A stretch of DNA of 64,000 nt, from assembly GCA_965242485.1 (NCBI GenBank), contig CBDESM010000003.1, positions 1,922,001 to 1,986,000 of the forward strand, in the 5' to 3' direction. The translations under genes were made by a program, and so were the position numbers. Below, in pieces: positions 35,001 to 42,759 of this stretch. Every line of letters starts with the position of its first letter. Positions within the stretch are counted from its first letter, which is position 1. This stretch comes from CBDESM01 sp965242485 (GTDB lineage Bacteria > Chloroflexota > Dehalococcoidia > Bin125). Below the pieces are notes generated by a model. The model was given only the letters and a program-made list of their open reading frames with translations, searched no databases and had not been told where the DNA came from.

Positions 35001-36639
35001 CCCCGGCCACAAGGTCACCCCCTACATCGCCCTCCTCCGCCACTCCACCCCCGGCGTCGAACTCATCTCGCCCCCGCCCCACCACGACATCTACTCCATC
35101 GAAGACCTCTCCCAGCTCATCTACGACCTCAAAATCGCCAACCCCGACGCCCGCATCTGCGTCAAACTCGTCGCCTGCGAAGGCGTCGGCACCATCGCCA
35201 CCGGCGTCGCCAAGGCCTACGCCGACGTCGTCCACATCTCCGGCGCCGACGGCGGCACCGGCGCTTCCCCCCTCTCCTCCGTCAAATACGCCGGCGCCCC
35301 TTGGGAACTCGGCGTCAAGGAAGCCCACGAAGCCCTCGTCGTCAACGGCCTCCGCGGACGCGTCATGCTCCGCACCGACGGCGGCTTCCACACCGGCCGC
35401 GACGTCGTCACCGCCGCCCTGCTCGGCGCTGAAGGCTACGGCTTCGGCACCTCCGCGCTCGTCGCACTCGGCTGCAAAATGGCCCGCCAGTGCCACCTCA
35501 ACACCTGCCCCGTCGGCGTCGCCACACAGCGCGAAGACCTCCGCGCCAAATACTTCGGCAAGCCCCAAATGCTCGTCGACTTCCTCCTCCACGTCTCCGA
35601 AGAAGTCCGCCAAATCCTCGCCCGCCTCGGCTACTCCACGCTCGAGGAAATCATCGGCCGCACCGACCTCCTCACCCAAATCGAGCCCCACGAGCCCGGC
35701 GGCATCCACGCCGAACGCGCCCGCACCGTCGACCTCGCCCGCCTCCTCGCCCCCATCGAAGCCGACCCTGGGCTCCCCCGCAAGCGCGAACAGCCCCGCA
35801 ACGACCGCTCCCACGACCTCCGCCTCGACGACCAGATCCTCGACGATCTCGAAGACCGCATCCAAACCGGCCGCTACTTCACCAAAACCTACGAAATCAC
35901 CAACAAGCACCGCACCGTCGGCGCTCGCGTCTCCGGCAAAATCGTCCAGCGCTACGGCGACCGCGGCATGAAGCCCGGCACCTTCGAACTCCACTTCAAC
36001 GGCTCCGCCGGCCAATCCTTCGGCGCATTCCTCGCACGCGGCCTCCGCCTCTACCTCCGCGGCGAAGCCAATGACTACGTCGGCAAGGGCATGGGCGGCG
36101 GCATGATCGCCGTCGCCCCTCCCAAGCGCGCCGGCTACGTCGGCAAAAACGCCGTCATCGTCGGCAACACCGTCCTCTACGGCGCGACCGGCGGCAGCCT
36201 CTGGGTCGCCGGCCGCGCCGGCGAGCGCTTCGCCGTCCGCAACTCGGGCGCACGCGCCGTCGTCGAAGGCGTCGGCGACCACGGCTGCGAATACATGACC
36301 GGCGGCACCGTCGTCGTCCTCGGCCCCACCGGCCGCAACTTCGCCGCAGGCATGAGCGGTGGCTTCGCCTACGTCTGGGACGAAAACGGCTCCTTCGCCG
36401 CCAACGTCAACCCCGCCATGGTCGACCTCGAACCCGTCCAGGACCACAACGACCAAAACATGCTCGAAGAAATCATCAACGCGCACGCCGATCGCACCGG
36501 CAGCCCCCACGCCAAGGACCTGCTCGAACGCTGGGACGTCGTCCTCCCCCAATTCGTCAAAGTCATCCCCCGCGACTACGCCCGCGTCCTCCGCGAACGC
36601 GCCGAACAAGAAGCCCGCGCCGTAGCCGCAACCGAATAA
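32077..36639 (+). CDS. gltB: Glutamate synthase large subunit
   Basis: A 1520-residue glutamate synthase: glutamine-hydrolysing amidotransferase plus 2-oxoglutarate amination. A short propeptide ends before Cys23 (CGTGFVARIDG), which should become the N-terminal nucleophile of the class II amidotransferase domain. Next come the central domain, the FMN-binding barrel (GGTGASPLSS, TDGGFHTGRDV), and the 3Fe-4S cluster cysteines 1133, 1139 and 1144 in CKMARQCHLNTC. The C-terminal GXGXG beta-helix contains GKGMGGGMIAV and FAAGMSGGFAYV. No gltD small subunit gene is beside it, so electrons must come from a GltD encoded elsewhere or from ferredoxin. A 175-nt upstream region separates it from the aminotransferase. 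Confidence 0.96.
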   Translation: MPPRTPADGYRGLHDPAAFRDACGTGFVARIDGAATHDIVRRAVEGVVSLTHRGATNADPQTGDGAGVTIAIPWATLRPDLEQMGLSFEQLDQLALAMVFLPAEPTAAKRARSVLSAAAQRAGLEAVGWRKVPIQPDVLGPWARNGLPAIEQLVLRRSAGAPAEEFGRALYLARRLAEADYRSLAQQDPSDPVGDAYIVSLSDRTVVYKGLMVAPQLSRFYPDLTNPDTVSPLALFHQRYATNTLPNWRIAQPFRYIAHNGEINTLLGNRNWMHARGASLQAAVWGEEVGHLHPVVTAGGSDSLAFDEVFDLLVSSGRGPLHAMMMLVPEAWEQRSDMDPQLRGFYEYHACLTEPWDGPAAIAFTDGRIAAAAMDRNGLRPARYQVTRDGLVVMASEVGLIELDHADIVESGRLGPGQMVAVDTERHELLHNSEIKRRISRQSPYREWVRNGMGRVQRGQARLASGIRPPAEGEILEREILHGYSKEELEYVIKPMARQAKEPVGSMGDDTPLSVLQDQPRPLYTYFKQKFAQVTNPPIDSIRERNVMALDIWLGRRASLLEESPEAARLVHLDSPVLIDRDLDALRGFRIPGFSAADISCTFPAVDGPAGLEPALDSLCDRVDNAIEDGHSLLILSDEHVDADRVPIPMLLAVATVHHHLIRNGRRLDASIVASTGDARDVHQVSCLIGFGANAVHPYLALQMVAALQADGELEPLSPDDAVARYLQALDAGILKIMSKMGIATVSSYHGGQIYEALGISQAVVARSFPGTTSRIGGIGFAEIAEDAINRHRHAFPADHLEPGGWYKYRRDADYHANEPPIWRSLHKSVQGTREEESAAYAAYSEMVNGRRPTALRDLVDFQSDRAPIAPEEVEDHHLIAARFSTGAMSLGALSPEAHEDVARAMNEIGAFSNTGEGGEDPRRYRPNGDKHDANSKIKQIASGRFGVTPAYLNGASEIEIKIAQGSKPGEGGQLPGHKVTPYIALLRHSTPGVELISPPPHHDIYSIEDLSQLIYDLKIANPDARICVKLVACEGVGTIATGVAKAYADVVHISGADGGTGASPLSSVKYAGAPWELGVKEAHEALVVNGLRGRVMLRTDGGFHTGRDVVTAALLGAEGYGFGTSALVALGCKMARQCHLNTCPVGVATQREDLRAKYFGKPQMLVDFLLHVSEEVRQILARLGYSTLEEIIGRTDLLTQIEPHEPGGIHAERARTVDLARLLAPIEADPGLPRKREQPRNDRSHDLRLDDQILDDLEDRIQTGRYFTKTYEITNKHRTVGARVSGKIVQRYGDRGMKPGTFELHFNGSAGQSFGAFLARGLRLYLRGEANDYVGKGMGGGMIAVAPPKRAGYVGKNAVIVGNTVLYGATGGSLWVAGRAGERFAVRNSGARAVVEGVGDHGCEYMTGGTVVVLGPTGRNFAAGMSGGFAYVWDENGSFAANVNPAMVDLEPVQDHNDQNMLEEIINAHADRTGSPHAKDLLERWDVVLPQFVKVIPRDYARVLRERAEQEARAVAATE

Positions 36640-36667
36640 CGCCCCGCGTCCCGCTGGAAAACGCGCC

Positions 36668-37213
36668 TCAGCCGAGATACCGGGAAGAAAAACCCGACAG
36701 CCGCTTCCACGCCCGCCGATGCCAAGGCTCCGGCGGTGGCGGCGGAGCCGGCGCGATGAAATCCGCCAGCCGCTTCCGCCACGCATCCACCGGCAGCTGC
36801 GACGCCAGCTCCGACTCTGCGAAGCCCTGATTCAACCCCGCGATCCGCGCCGCCTCCGGCAAATGCTGCATCGCCTCCGTCGACGCCCGCAGCAGCGCCC
36901 CGCCCCCGCGCCACTTCAGCACCGCCCCCGCCGCCACCCCCAGCGCGATCCCCGCCAGCGCCGCCTTCCGCAGTCCGGACCCCGCTTCTGCCCCGTTCCC
37001 CGCCGTCCCCAGCTCAATCGGCTGCACGCTGACGGCCGCCACCCCGTGATAACCGTTCGCCGCCCCGTTCACTTGCCCGACCGCCGCTCCGCCAACCCCG
37101 CCCCCGTTCAGCGCCGCCCCGTTCCCCCCCGTCGCCAGCCTACCCCAGCCGTCCATCGCCAACACGGACGGCAGCGCCTGCTGCCCCTCCACCGGCCCGC
37201 CCGGCTGCCCCAT
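36668..37213 (-). CDS. Hypothetical Gly/Ala-rich protein
   Basis: No family recognised. From ATG 37213 the product is 181 residues; a GTG at 37285 would extend it by 24 residues and overlap the transporter gene. The first half is rich in Gly, Ala and Asn (low complexity, e.g. LNGGGVGGAAVGQVNGAANG). A short hydrophobic stretch (AALAGIALGVAAGAVL) may be a membrane segment. The C-terminal part has LNQGFAESELASQLPVDAWRKRLADF and a poly-proline run. It follows the DHA2 transporter on the same strand and may be the last gene of that operon. It converges on gltB with 28 nt between. Confidence 0.6.
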   Translation of the reverse strand: MGQPGGPVEGQQALPSVLAMDGWGRLATGGNGAALNGGGVGGAAVGQVNGAANGYHGVAAVSVQPIELGTAGNGAEAGSGLRKAALAGIALGVAAGAVLKWRGGGALLRASTEAMQHLPEAARIAGLNQGFAESELASQLPVDAWRKRLADFIAPAPPPPPEPWHRRAWKRLSGFSSRYLG

Positions 37214-37239
37214 GCTCGGCTGTCCGCTCGCTTGCTCGG

Positions 37240-39105
37240 TCAACTGCTCGCCCAATCGCTTCCGGGCATCGCCTGGTTCGCCCACAGCGCGATCGCCCGC
37301 ATCCTCGGTTCCACGATAGTCCCCACGGCAGGCCGCAGCGGACGCTCAATCGGCTCATGCTGCCGATCCGCAAGCGACGGCGGCGCCGGCACCGGCGAAG
37401 GCGCTCCCCTGCCCTGCTCCCTGCCCGGCATCGCGTCCTGCGGCGTGCCCTGCCCCGCCCGCGCGCCCATCCCCGCCCGCGCCTCCGCCATCATGTCCTC
37501 CTGCGTCCGGAACCGCACCTTCGGCAGCAAAATCGCGATGATCACCGACGCGATCATGATCGAGGCCGCGTAAAAGAACGTATCCGTCACCGGCCCCGCC
37601 AACGCCGCCTGCGCCGCCTCGATCAACGGCTCCGCCGCCGCGCCCATCTGCCCCCGCAGCTGCTCCAGCGAATCCGCGTTCAGCAGCCACGTCGGATCCT
37701 CCCGCAGCGCCGCCGGCACCCCGTCCCCCAAACGGCTCCCCAACTGCGCCGCGAAATTCGTCGCGATCAGCGCCCCGAACACCGCCACCCCGCCCGCCGC
37801 GCCGATCTGCCGGAAGAACTGATTCGCCGCCGTCCCCGCCCCCAGCAGCGTGAACGGCAGCGAGTTCTGCAGCACCAGCGTGTACAGCGGCATCAGCGAA
37901 CCCATCGAAATCCCCATCAGGAACATGAACGCCCGCGTCGCCCACAAACTCGTATCCACCGTCATCTGCGACAGCAGGAACAACGCGCACACCACCCCGA
38001 TCCCCGCGATGATCGCGATCGGCTTGTACGTCCCCGTCCGCGCCATCACCTGCCCCGTGATGATCGAGCCCGCCACGATCCCGATGCTCGACGGCAGCGT
38101 CACCAACCCCGAATTCGTCGCCGACACCCCCTGCGCCCCCTGCAGGAAGAACGGCAGCGTGAACATCGTCCCCATCAACCCCACCCCGATCACCAGCATC
38201 ACCAACGTGCACAGCAGATAAGCCCGGTTCCGGAACATCGGGATCGGCATGATCCCCGCCTCCCCCTTCCGCCGCCCCAAGACCACGAACAAGATCATCG
38301 CCGCCACCGACACGATCACCGGAATCACCACCGGCGAATCGCCCCACCCGATCTCCATCCCGCCGATCTCCGCCCCCCCGATCGAAAGCGCCAACAGCAG
38401 CGGCGTCGCCGCCAGCACCAGCAGCACCCCGCCCGTCCAATCCACCGAATCCCGCGCCGCCCCCTTGTAGTTCGGCATCACGAACAGGATCGCCGCCAGC
38501 GCCGCCGTCCCGATCGGCACGTTCACGTAGAACACCCACCGCCAAGACAGGTAATCCGTCAGCACCCCGCCCAGCAGCGGCCCCGCGATGCTCGCGAACG
38601 CGAACGTCCCCGCGATGATCCCCGCCCAGCGCGGCCGCTCCGACGGCGCGAAATAATCCCCCATCACCGTGAACGCGTTCGCCATGATGAACGCCGCCCC
38701 GAACCCTTGCAGCAGCCGGAACCCGATCAACTGCCACATCGACCCCGACGCCCCGCAAAGCACCGACCCGATCAAGAACAGCACGATCCCGATCAGCAAA
38801 AACGGCTTCCGCCCGTAAATGTCCGACATCTTCCCGATGATCGGCACCAGCACCGTCGAACCCAGCAGATACGTCGTCACCGGCCAAGCGAACAAATCCA
38901 GCCGCCCCAAATCCCCGATCGCCTGCGGCGCCGCCACCCCGTAAATCGTCTGGTCCAGCGCCGCCAGGAACAGCGCCGCCATCACTGTGACCATGATCAG
39001 CACCTTGCGGCGCTGCGGCAGCATCATCCCCGGCGGCATCGCCATCCCGGGCGGCGCCCCCGGCGCACCCCCCGGCGGCCCTCCCGCGGGCGCTCGGCGC
39101 TCCAT
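37240..39105 (-). CDS. DHA2-type (14-TM) MFS drug/efflux transporter
   Basis: A 621-residue major facilitator of the drug:H+ antiporter-2 group, exporting small molecules with proton influx. After a Pro/Gly/Met-rich cytoplasmic N-terminus (about residues 1-30) come 14 hydrophobic segments. Signature stretches are LDQTIYGVAAPQAIGDLG, KMSDIYGRKPFLL, GFRLLQGFGAAFIMANAF and GPLLGGVLTDYLSWRWVFYVNVPIG. The C-terminus is a long Pro/Arg-rich tail (from about 530). Its ATG overlaps the stop of the MarR gene by one base, so regulator and pump are coupled; a MarR protein repressing its own exporter is a common arrangement. Confidence 0.92.
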   Translation of the reverse strand: MERRAPAGGPPGGAPGAPPGMAMPPGMMLPQRRKVLIMVTVMAALFLAALDQTIYGVAAPQAIGDLGRLDLFAWPVTTYLLGSTVLVPIIGKMSDIYGRKPFLLIGIVLFLIGSVLCGASGSMWQLIGFRLLQGFGAAFIMANAFTVMGDYFAPSERPRWAGIIAGTFAFASIAGPLLGGVLTDYLSWRWVFYVNVPIGTAALAAILFVMPNYKGAARDSVDWTGGVLLVLAATPLLLALSIGGAEIGGMEIGWGDSPVVIPVIVSVAAMILFVVLGRRKGEAGIMPIPMFRNRAYLLCTLVMLVIGVGLMGTMFTLPFFLQGAQGVSATNSGLVTLPSSIGIVAGSIITGQVMARTGTYKPIAIIAGIGVVCALFLLSQMTVDTSLWATRAFMFLMGISMGSLMPLYTLVLQNSLPFTLLGAGTAANQFFRQIGAAGGVAVFGALIATNFAAQLGSRLGDGVPAALREDPTWLLNADSLEQLRGQMGAAAEPLIEAAQAALAGPVTDTFFYAASIMIASVIIAILLPKVRFRTQEDMMAEARAGMGARAGQGTPQDAMPGREQGRGAPSPVPAPPSLADRQHEPIERPLRPAVGTIVEPRMRAIALWANQAMPGSDWASS

Positions 39106-39608
39106 CAATCCAGCTCCGGCTCCGGCGGCCACGGGAAGATCAGCCCCAGCTGCTCCCCCTCTTGCGTGATCAGCTCGAACGACCGCGCGATCATCGCGAT
39201 CTGCTCCGCGCTGAACCGCCGGAACAACCGCGACAGCAGCGCCTCGTTCCGCTGCCGGATCTCCCCGATCACCTCGCGCCCGTTCTCCGTCAGGTAAATC
39301 CGCACGCAGCGCCGATCCTCCGGATCCCGCTGCCGATCCACCAGCCCCTGCCGCACCAGCCGGTCGACGATCCCCGTCGCCGTCGACGGGCGCACCTTCA
39401 GCGCCTCCGCGACCGTCCCCGCCAGCGCGAACCGCGTCGTGTTCAGCAGATGCAGCACCCGCAGCTGCGACATCGTCAGCCCCAGCTCCTCCCACACCTC
39501 CAGCCGATTCGGATCCAGCATCCCCGCCATCCGCCCGTAGTTGACAATCAGCTGCTCCAGCTGCGGATCCACCGGCGCCGCGACCCGCTCGGCCGTCGCC
39601 GACGGCAC
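39105..39608 (-). CDS. MarR family transcriptional regulator
   Basis: A 167-residue winged-helix regulator with a GTG start. The MarR core is visible: LTMSQLRVLHLLNTTR, LAGTVAEALKVRPSTATGIVDRLVRQGLVDR with the recognition helix, then RDPEDRRCVRIYLTENGREVI for the wing. It probably binds as a dimer to a promoter of this operon and responds to a phenolic or drug-like ligand. The stop shares a base with the start of the efflux gene, and the Ldh-type dehydrogenase stop is 2 nt upstream, so it sits in the middle of a four- or five-gene operon rather than at its head. Confidence 0.9.
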   Translation of the reverse strand: MPSATAERVAAPVDPQLEQLIVNYGRMAGMLDPNRLEVWEELGLTMSQLRVLHLLNTTRFALAGTVAEALKVRPSTATGIVDRLVRQGLVDRQRDPEDRRCVRIYLTENGREVIGEIRQRNEALLSRLFRRFSAEQIAMIARSFELITQEGEQLGLIFPWPPEPELD

Positions 39609-39610
39609 GA

Positions 39611-40717
39611 TCAGCTCCCCGCCGGCGTCGGGAACGCGACGCCGATCTTCTCGCCCAGCTCGATCAGCTGATCAATCGTCTCATCGTCCAGCGGAACCCC
39701 GTTCGCCGTGCGGTCGGCCCGCGCCATCGCCTCCGGATCGCCCGGAATCACCACGTTCGCCACCTCCTCGACCGGCGGCACCTCTCGGATCGCGTCCGCC
39801 ATCTTCTTCATCTCCGCCTTGAACTCCCCAGGCTCGATGAACAAATCGATCCGCCACGCCGCGAACCACTGCCCCTGCACCAGCCCGCGGTTCGCCCGGT
39901 CGATGAACATCCCCGATCCATCTCCCGACATCACTCCCGTGAGGATATCCACCATCAGCCCCAAGCCGTACCCCTTGTGCGACGAAGTCGCAATCGTCGA
40001 CCCCAGCGGCAGCAGCGCCCCGCCCTTCCGCAACGTGAACGGATCCTCCGTGTGCGCCCCCTCCTCGTCCACCGCCCAGCCCTCCGGCAACGGCTTCCCC
40101 TGCCGGCCCGCGATCTCCAGCTTGCCTCCCGCCACCGCCGTCGTCGCGATGTCCAGCCGGAACGGCGTTCCATCCGCGATCGGCGCAGCCATAGCGATCG
40201 GATTCGTCCCGTACACCTTGCGCCGCCCGCCCGATGCCAGCCCGATCGGCGGCGCGTTGCACATCGCCATCCCCACCATCTCCCGCTCCACCGCCATGTT
40301 CGCGTAGTACCCCGCCGCCCCGAAATGCCGCCCGTTGGCAACCGTCACCATCCCCATCCCCGTCGCCTCCGCCTTCGCGATCGCCGCCGCCATCGCCTTC
40401 TGCCCGACGATCACCCCCATCCCGCCGTCCCCGTCCCAAGCCGCCGATACCGCACTCTCCCGCAGCACCTTCACCTCGGGCCTCGGATTCACCACCCCCT
40501 GCTCGAAGCCCGGCGCGTAGCCGATGTGCCACGGCAAATGCGCGATCCCGTGCGAATCCACCCCCACGACATCCGCATCGACCAGCACCTCCGCGCCCAG
40601 CGCCGCATCCTCGGCCGGAACCCCGTAATGCTCCAGCACCGCCGCCGTGAACGCACGCAGGCTCTCCGCCGTGAAGCGGGTCCGCCTGTCCGCCGGCTCG
40701 CGCCCGGTCCAAGCCAT
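39611..40717 (-). CDS. Malate/L-lactate (Ldh_2) family NAD(P)-dependent dehydrogenase
   Basis: A 368-residue member of the Ldh family II fold, which is distinct from classical LDH and includes sulfolactate, ureidoglycolate and 2,3-diketogulonate reductases. Signature stretches: DADVVGVDSHGIAHLP with the catalytic His, VANGRHFGAAGYYANMA, TNPIAMAAP and SSHKGYGLGLMVDIL. It likely reduces or oxidises a 2-oxo/2-hydroxyacid. The HpcH-type aldolase gene lies 4 nt upstream, so an aldolase product may be its substrate. Confidence 0.88.
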   Translation of the reverse strand: MAWTGREPADRRTRFTAESLRAFTAAVLEHYGVPAEDAALGAEVLVDADVVGVDSHGIAHLPWHIGYAPGFEQGVVNPRPEVKVLRESAVSAAWDGDGGMGVIVGQKAMAAAIAKAEATGMGMVTVANGRHFGAAGYYANMAVEREMVGMAMCNAPPIGLASGGRRKVYGTNPIAMAAPIADGTPFRLDIATTAVAGGKLEIAGRQGKPLPEGWAVDEEGAHTEDPFTLRKGGALLPLGSTIATSSHKGYGLGLMVDILTGVMSGDGSGMFIDRANRGLVQGQWFAAWRIDLFIEPGEFKAEMKKMADAIREVPPVEEVANVVIPGDPEAMARADRTANGVPLDDETIDQLIELGEKIGVAFPTPAGS

Positions 40718-40721
40718 CGCG

Positions 40722-41489
40722 CTAGTCGTTCCAGCTCTTGACCGTCCGTACCCCGGCCGCGGAGCCCTGCGACATGAACTGCCCGTCTGATCCAGAAGCG
40801 ATGAACCGCCAGCCCTCCTGCGCCCGCCGCCTCGCCTCCTCGGGCCCGCTCGTGAAAATCCCCGGCGACACCCCGTGCGCCTGCGCCGACTCCAGCACCC
40901 GCGCGCACGCCGCCAGGTGATCCGGATGCGGGTTGTCCGGCTTCACCGGAATCCCCATCGACATTGCCAAGTCCGCCGGCCCGATCATCGTCGAATCGAT
41001 CCCCGGCACCGAAAGGATGTCGTCGATCCGCTCCACCGCCTCGATCGTCTCGATCTGAATCGAGACCACGATCTCCTCGTTCGCATGCGCCGCGTAGTCC
41101 CCGCCCCCGTACAGGAACCCGCGGTACGCCCCGAACCCCCGCAACCCCGCCGGCGGATAGCGGCAGGCCGACACCGCCTGCTCCGCCTCCGACACGTTGT
41201 TCACCCACGGAATCACCACCCCGTACGCACCGCCGTCCAGAATCCGCTTGATCTCCACCGGATCGTTCCAATGCACCCGCGCCATCGGAATCGTCTCCGT
41301 CGTCGAAATCGCCTGGAACATCTGGATCATCGTCATCAGATCCACCGGGCTGTGCTCGCCGTCCACGACCAGCCAATCCCAGCCCGAGTGCGCCATCGAC
41401 TCCGCCGCGAACGTGCTCGCCGTCCCCAGCCAAGCCCCGAATGCGGGCGTATCTTCCGCCCAAAGCCGTTTCACCGTGTTCGGTCTCAT
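40722..41489 (-). CDS. HpcH/HpaI-type class II aldolase (2-keto-3-deoxy acid aldolase)
   Basis: A 255-residue metal-dependent aldolase that cleaves 4-hydroxy-2-oxoacids to pyruvate and an aldehyde. Signature residues: AWLGTASTFAAESMAHSGWDWLVVDGEHSP with the metal-site Glu, IPMARVHW with the catalytic Arg, then QIETIEAVERIDDIL and IDSTMIGPADLAMSMG. First gene of the minus-strand operon with Ldh-type dehydrogenase, MarR and exporter. It is divergent from the diphthine-ligase-like gene, with about 78 nt between the starts. Confidence 0.9.
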   Translation of the reverse strand: MRPNTVKRLWAEDTPAFGAWLGTASTFAAESMAHSGWDWLVVDGEHSPVDLMTMIQMFQAISTTETIPMARVHWNDPVEIKRILDGGAYGVVIPWVNNVSEAEQAVSACRYPPAGLRGFGAYRGFLYGGGDYAAHANEEIVVSIQIETIEAVERIDDILSVPGIDSTMIGPADLAMSMGIPVKPDNPHPDHLAACARVLESAQAHGVSPGIFTSGPEEARRRAQEGWRFIASGSDGQFMSQGSAAGVRTVKSWND

Positions 41490-41567
41490 CGCGCTGTCCC
41501 GTCCCCAAATGCGTGCGGTCCCGGCAGCATACTCGCATACTCTCCCCCTTCAGAAAGGCGGCTGCCG

Positions 41568-42320
41568 ATGACGCAACGCCCCGTTCCCGAACCAGTCCTC
41601 GTCTCTTGGTCCTCGGGTAAGGACTCCGCCTGGGCCCTGCATGTCCTCCGCTCCGACCCCCAGCGCTGGGACGTCCGCGGCATCTTCACCACCGTCAACG
41701 CCACCGACGACCGCGTCGCCATCCAAGCGACCCCCCGCGCCATCCTGCAGCTGCAAGCCGACCGCCTCCGCCTCCCCCTCTACGAAATCCCCATCCCCAA
41801 CCCCTGCCCCAACGAGACCTACGAAGCCGCCATGCGCGATTTCCTCGACCGCATCCGCTCCCTCCCCGACGGCCTGCGCGCCTCCACCCTCGCCTTCGGC
41901 GACCTCTTCCTCGAAGACATCAGGCAATACCGCGAAGCCAACCTCGCCGGCACCGGCTTCACCGCCGCCTTCCCCGTCTGGGGTGAGCCCACCGACGCCC
42001 TGGCCCGGCAAATGATCGCCGACGGCCTCCGCGCCATCGTCACCTCCGTCAGCGGCCTCCACCTCGACCGCTCCTTCGCCGGCCGCTGGTTCGACCGCCA
42101 GTTCCTAGCCGACCTCCCCCAAAACGTCGACCCCCTCGGCGAAAACGGCGAGTTCCACACCTGCGTAACAGCCGGCCCCATGCTCCAAACCCCCATCCCC
42201 GCCACCCCCGGCCGCATCATCACCCGCCCCATCCCCGCCATCAACGACGCCCAACACGGCCAAATCCCCGCCCACCAAGTCCACTACGCCGACGTAGAAC
42301 TCCCGCCTCCCCAACCCTGA
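41568..42320 (+). CDS. Diphthine--ammonia ligase-like ATP pyrophosphatase (DUF71/Dph6 family)
   Basis: A 250-residue N-type ATP pyrophosphatase. The PP-loop is SWSSGKDSAWALHVL near residues 13-27. ATPRAILQLQADRLRLPLYEIP, LAFGDLFLEDIRQYREANL and ENGEFHTCV are the family blocks. In archaea and eukaryotes the family makes diphthamide; bacterial members lack that target and are of unsettled function, possibly amidating a cofactor or metabolite. The frame is open far upstream, but ATG 41568 has an AGAAAGGCGG ribosome site and gives the family length. Confidence 0.85.
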   Translation: MTQRPVPEPVLVSWSSGKDSAWALHVLRSDPQRWDVRGIFTTVNATDDRVAIQATPRAILQLQADRLRLPLYEIPIPNPCPNETYEAAMRDFLDRIRSLPDGLRASTLAFGDLFLEDIRQYREANLAGTGFTAAFPVWGEPTDALARQMIADGLRAIVTSVSGLHLDRSFAGRWFDRQFLADLPQNVDPLGENGEFHTCVTAGPMLQTPIPATPGRIITRPIPAINDAQHGQIPAHQVHYADVELPPPQP

Positions 42321-42373
42321 TCGCAGCCGCCTACAATCCAATCGACAGAAACGAGCACGACCGGAGGCCGCCA

Positions 42374-42523
42374 ATGGCCTGGCTGAGAAAACTGACAGGA
42401 CGCAGAAAGCCGCGCGAAGACGCGAAGCCGAACGAGAAGGCCGCATACGAGGACATGGAGCGCCCGCGGATGATCAATGGAATCCGCGCCGCCAAAGCCT
42501 TGCAGATCATGCGCCAAGGTTGA
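42374..42523 (+). CDS. Small basic hypothetical protein, tandem copy 1 (49 aa)
   Basis: A 49-residue open frame from ATG 42374, preceded by a GGAGG ribosome site. The product is strongly basic with RRKPREDAKPNEK in the centre and a C-terminal helix RAAKALQIMRQG. A paralogue of 50 aa lies 83 nt downstream with the same layout and the same ribosome-site context, which is good evidence that both are translated. A 33-nt stretch is identical in the two (42407-42439 and 42640-42672). No family recognised; nucleic-acid binding would suit the charge. Confidence 0.65.
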   Translation: MAWLRKLTGRRKPREDAKPNEKAAYEDMERPRMINGIRAAKALQIMRQG

Positions 42524-42606
42524 TCGCCTCGCCGACCGCGAACGACTGCGCCAAGTGGAACGCACTAGAATCGGCAGCAGGTGCGAGCACCGGAAGGAGC
42601 TGCCAG

Positions 42607-42759
42607 ATGCGATTGCTCAAAAAATTGGCATGGCGCAGGAAGCCGCGCGAAGACGCGAAGCCGAACGAGAAGACCGTATCCGAGGACGCGGAGCGTCCGC
42701 GGATGATTGGCGGGACGCGCGTTGCCAAGGCCTCGATGATCATGCGAGGGGGGCGGTAG
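42607..42759 (+). CDS. Small basic hypothetical protein, tandem copy 2 (50 aa)
   Basis: A 50-residue paralogue of the 42374 gene. It shares WRRKPREDAKPNEK, the EDxERPRMIxG block and the R-x-AKA-x(2)-IMR ending. The start ATG 42607 has a GGAAGGAG site. Differences concentrate at the N-terminus (RLLKKLAW versus AWLRKLTG) and in single substitutions, most of them conservative, as expected if the protein is selected. Its last 20 nt overlap the end of the convergent 3-TM gene. Function unknown. Confidence 0.65.
   Translation: MRLLKKLAWRRKPREDAKPNEKTVSEDAERPRMIGGTRVAKASMIMRGGR

Noticed and set aside
33751..36786. Long minus-strand open frame of about 1000 codons
   Set aside because: Gly/Val/Asp-rich shadow of gltB on the opposite strand; no domain pattern.
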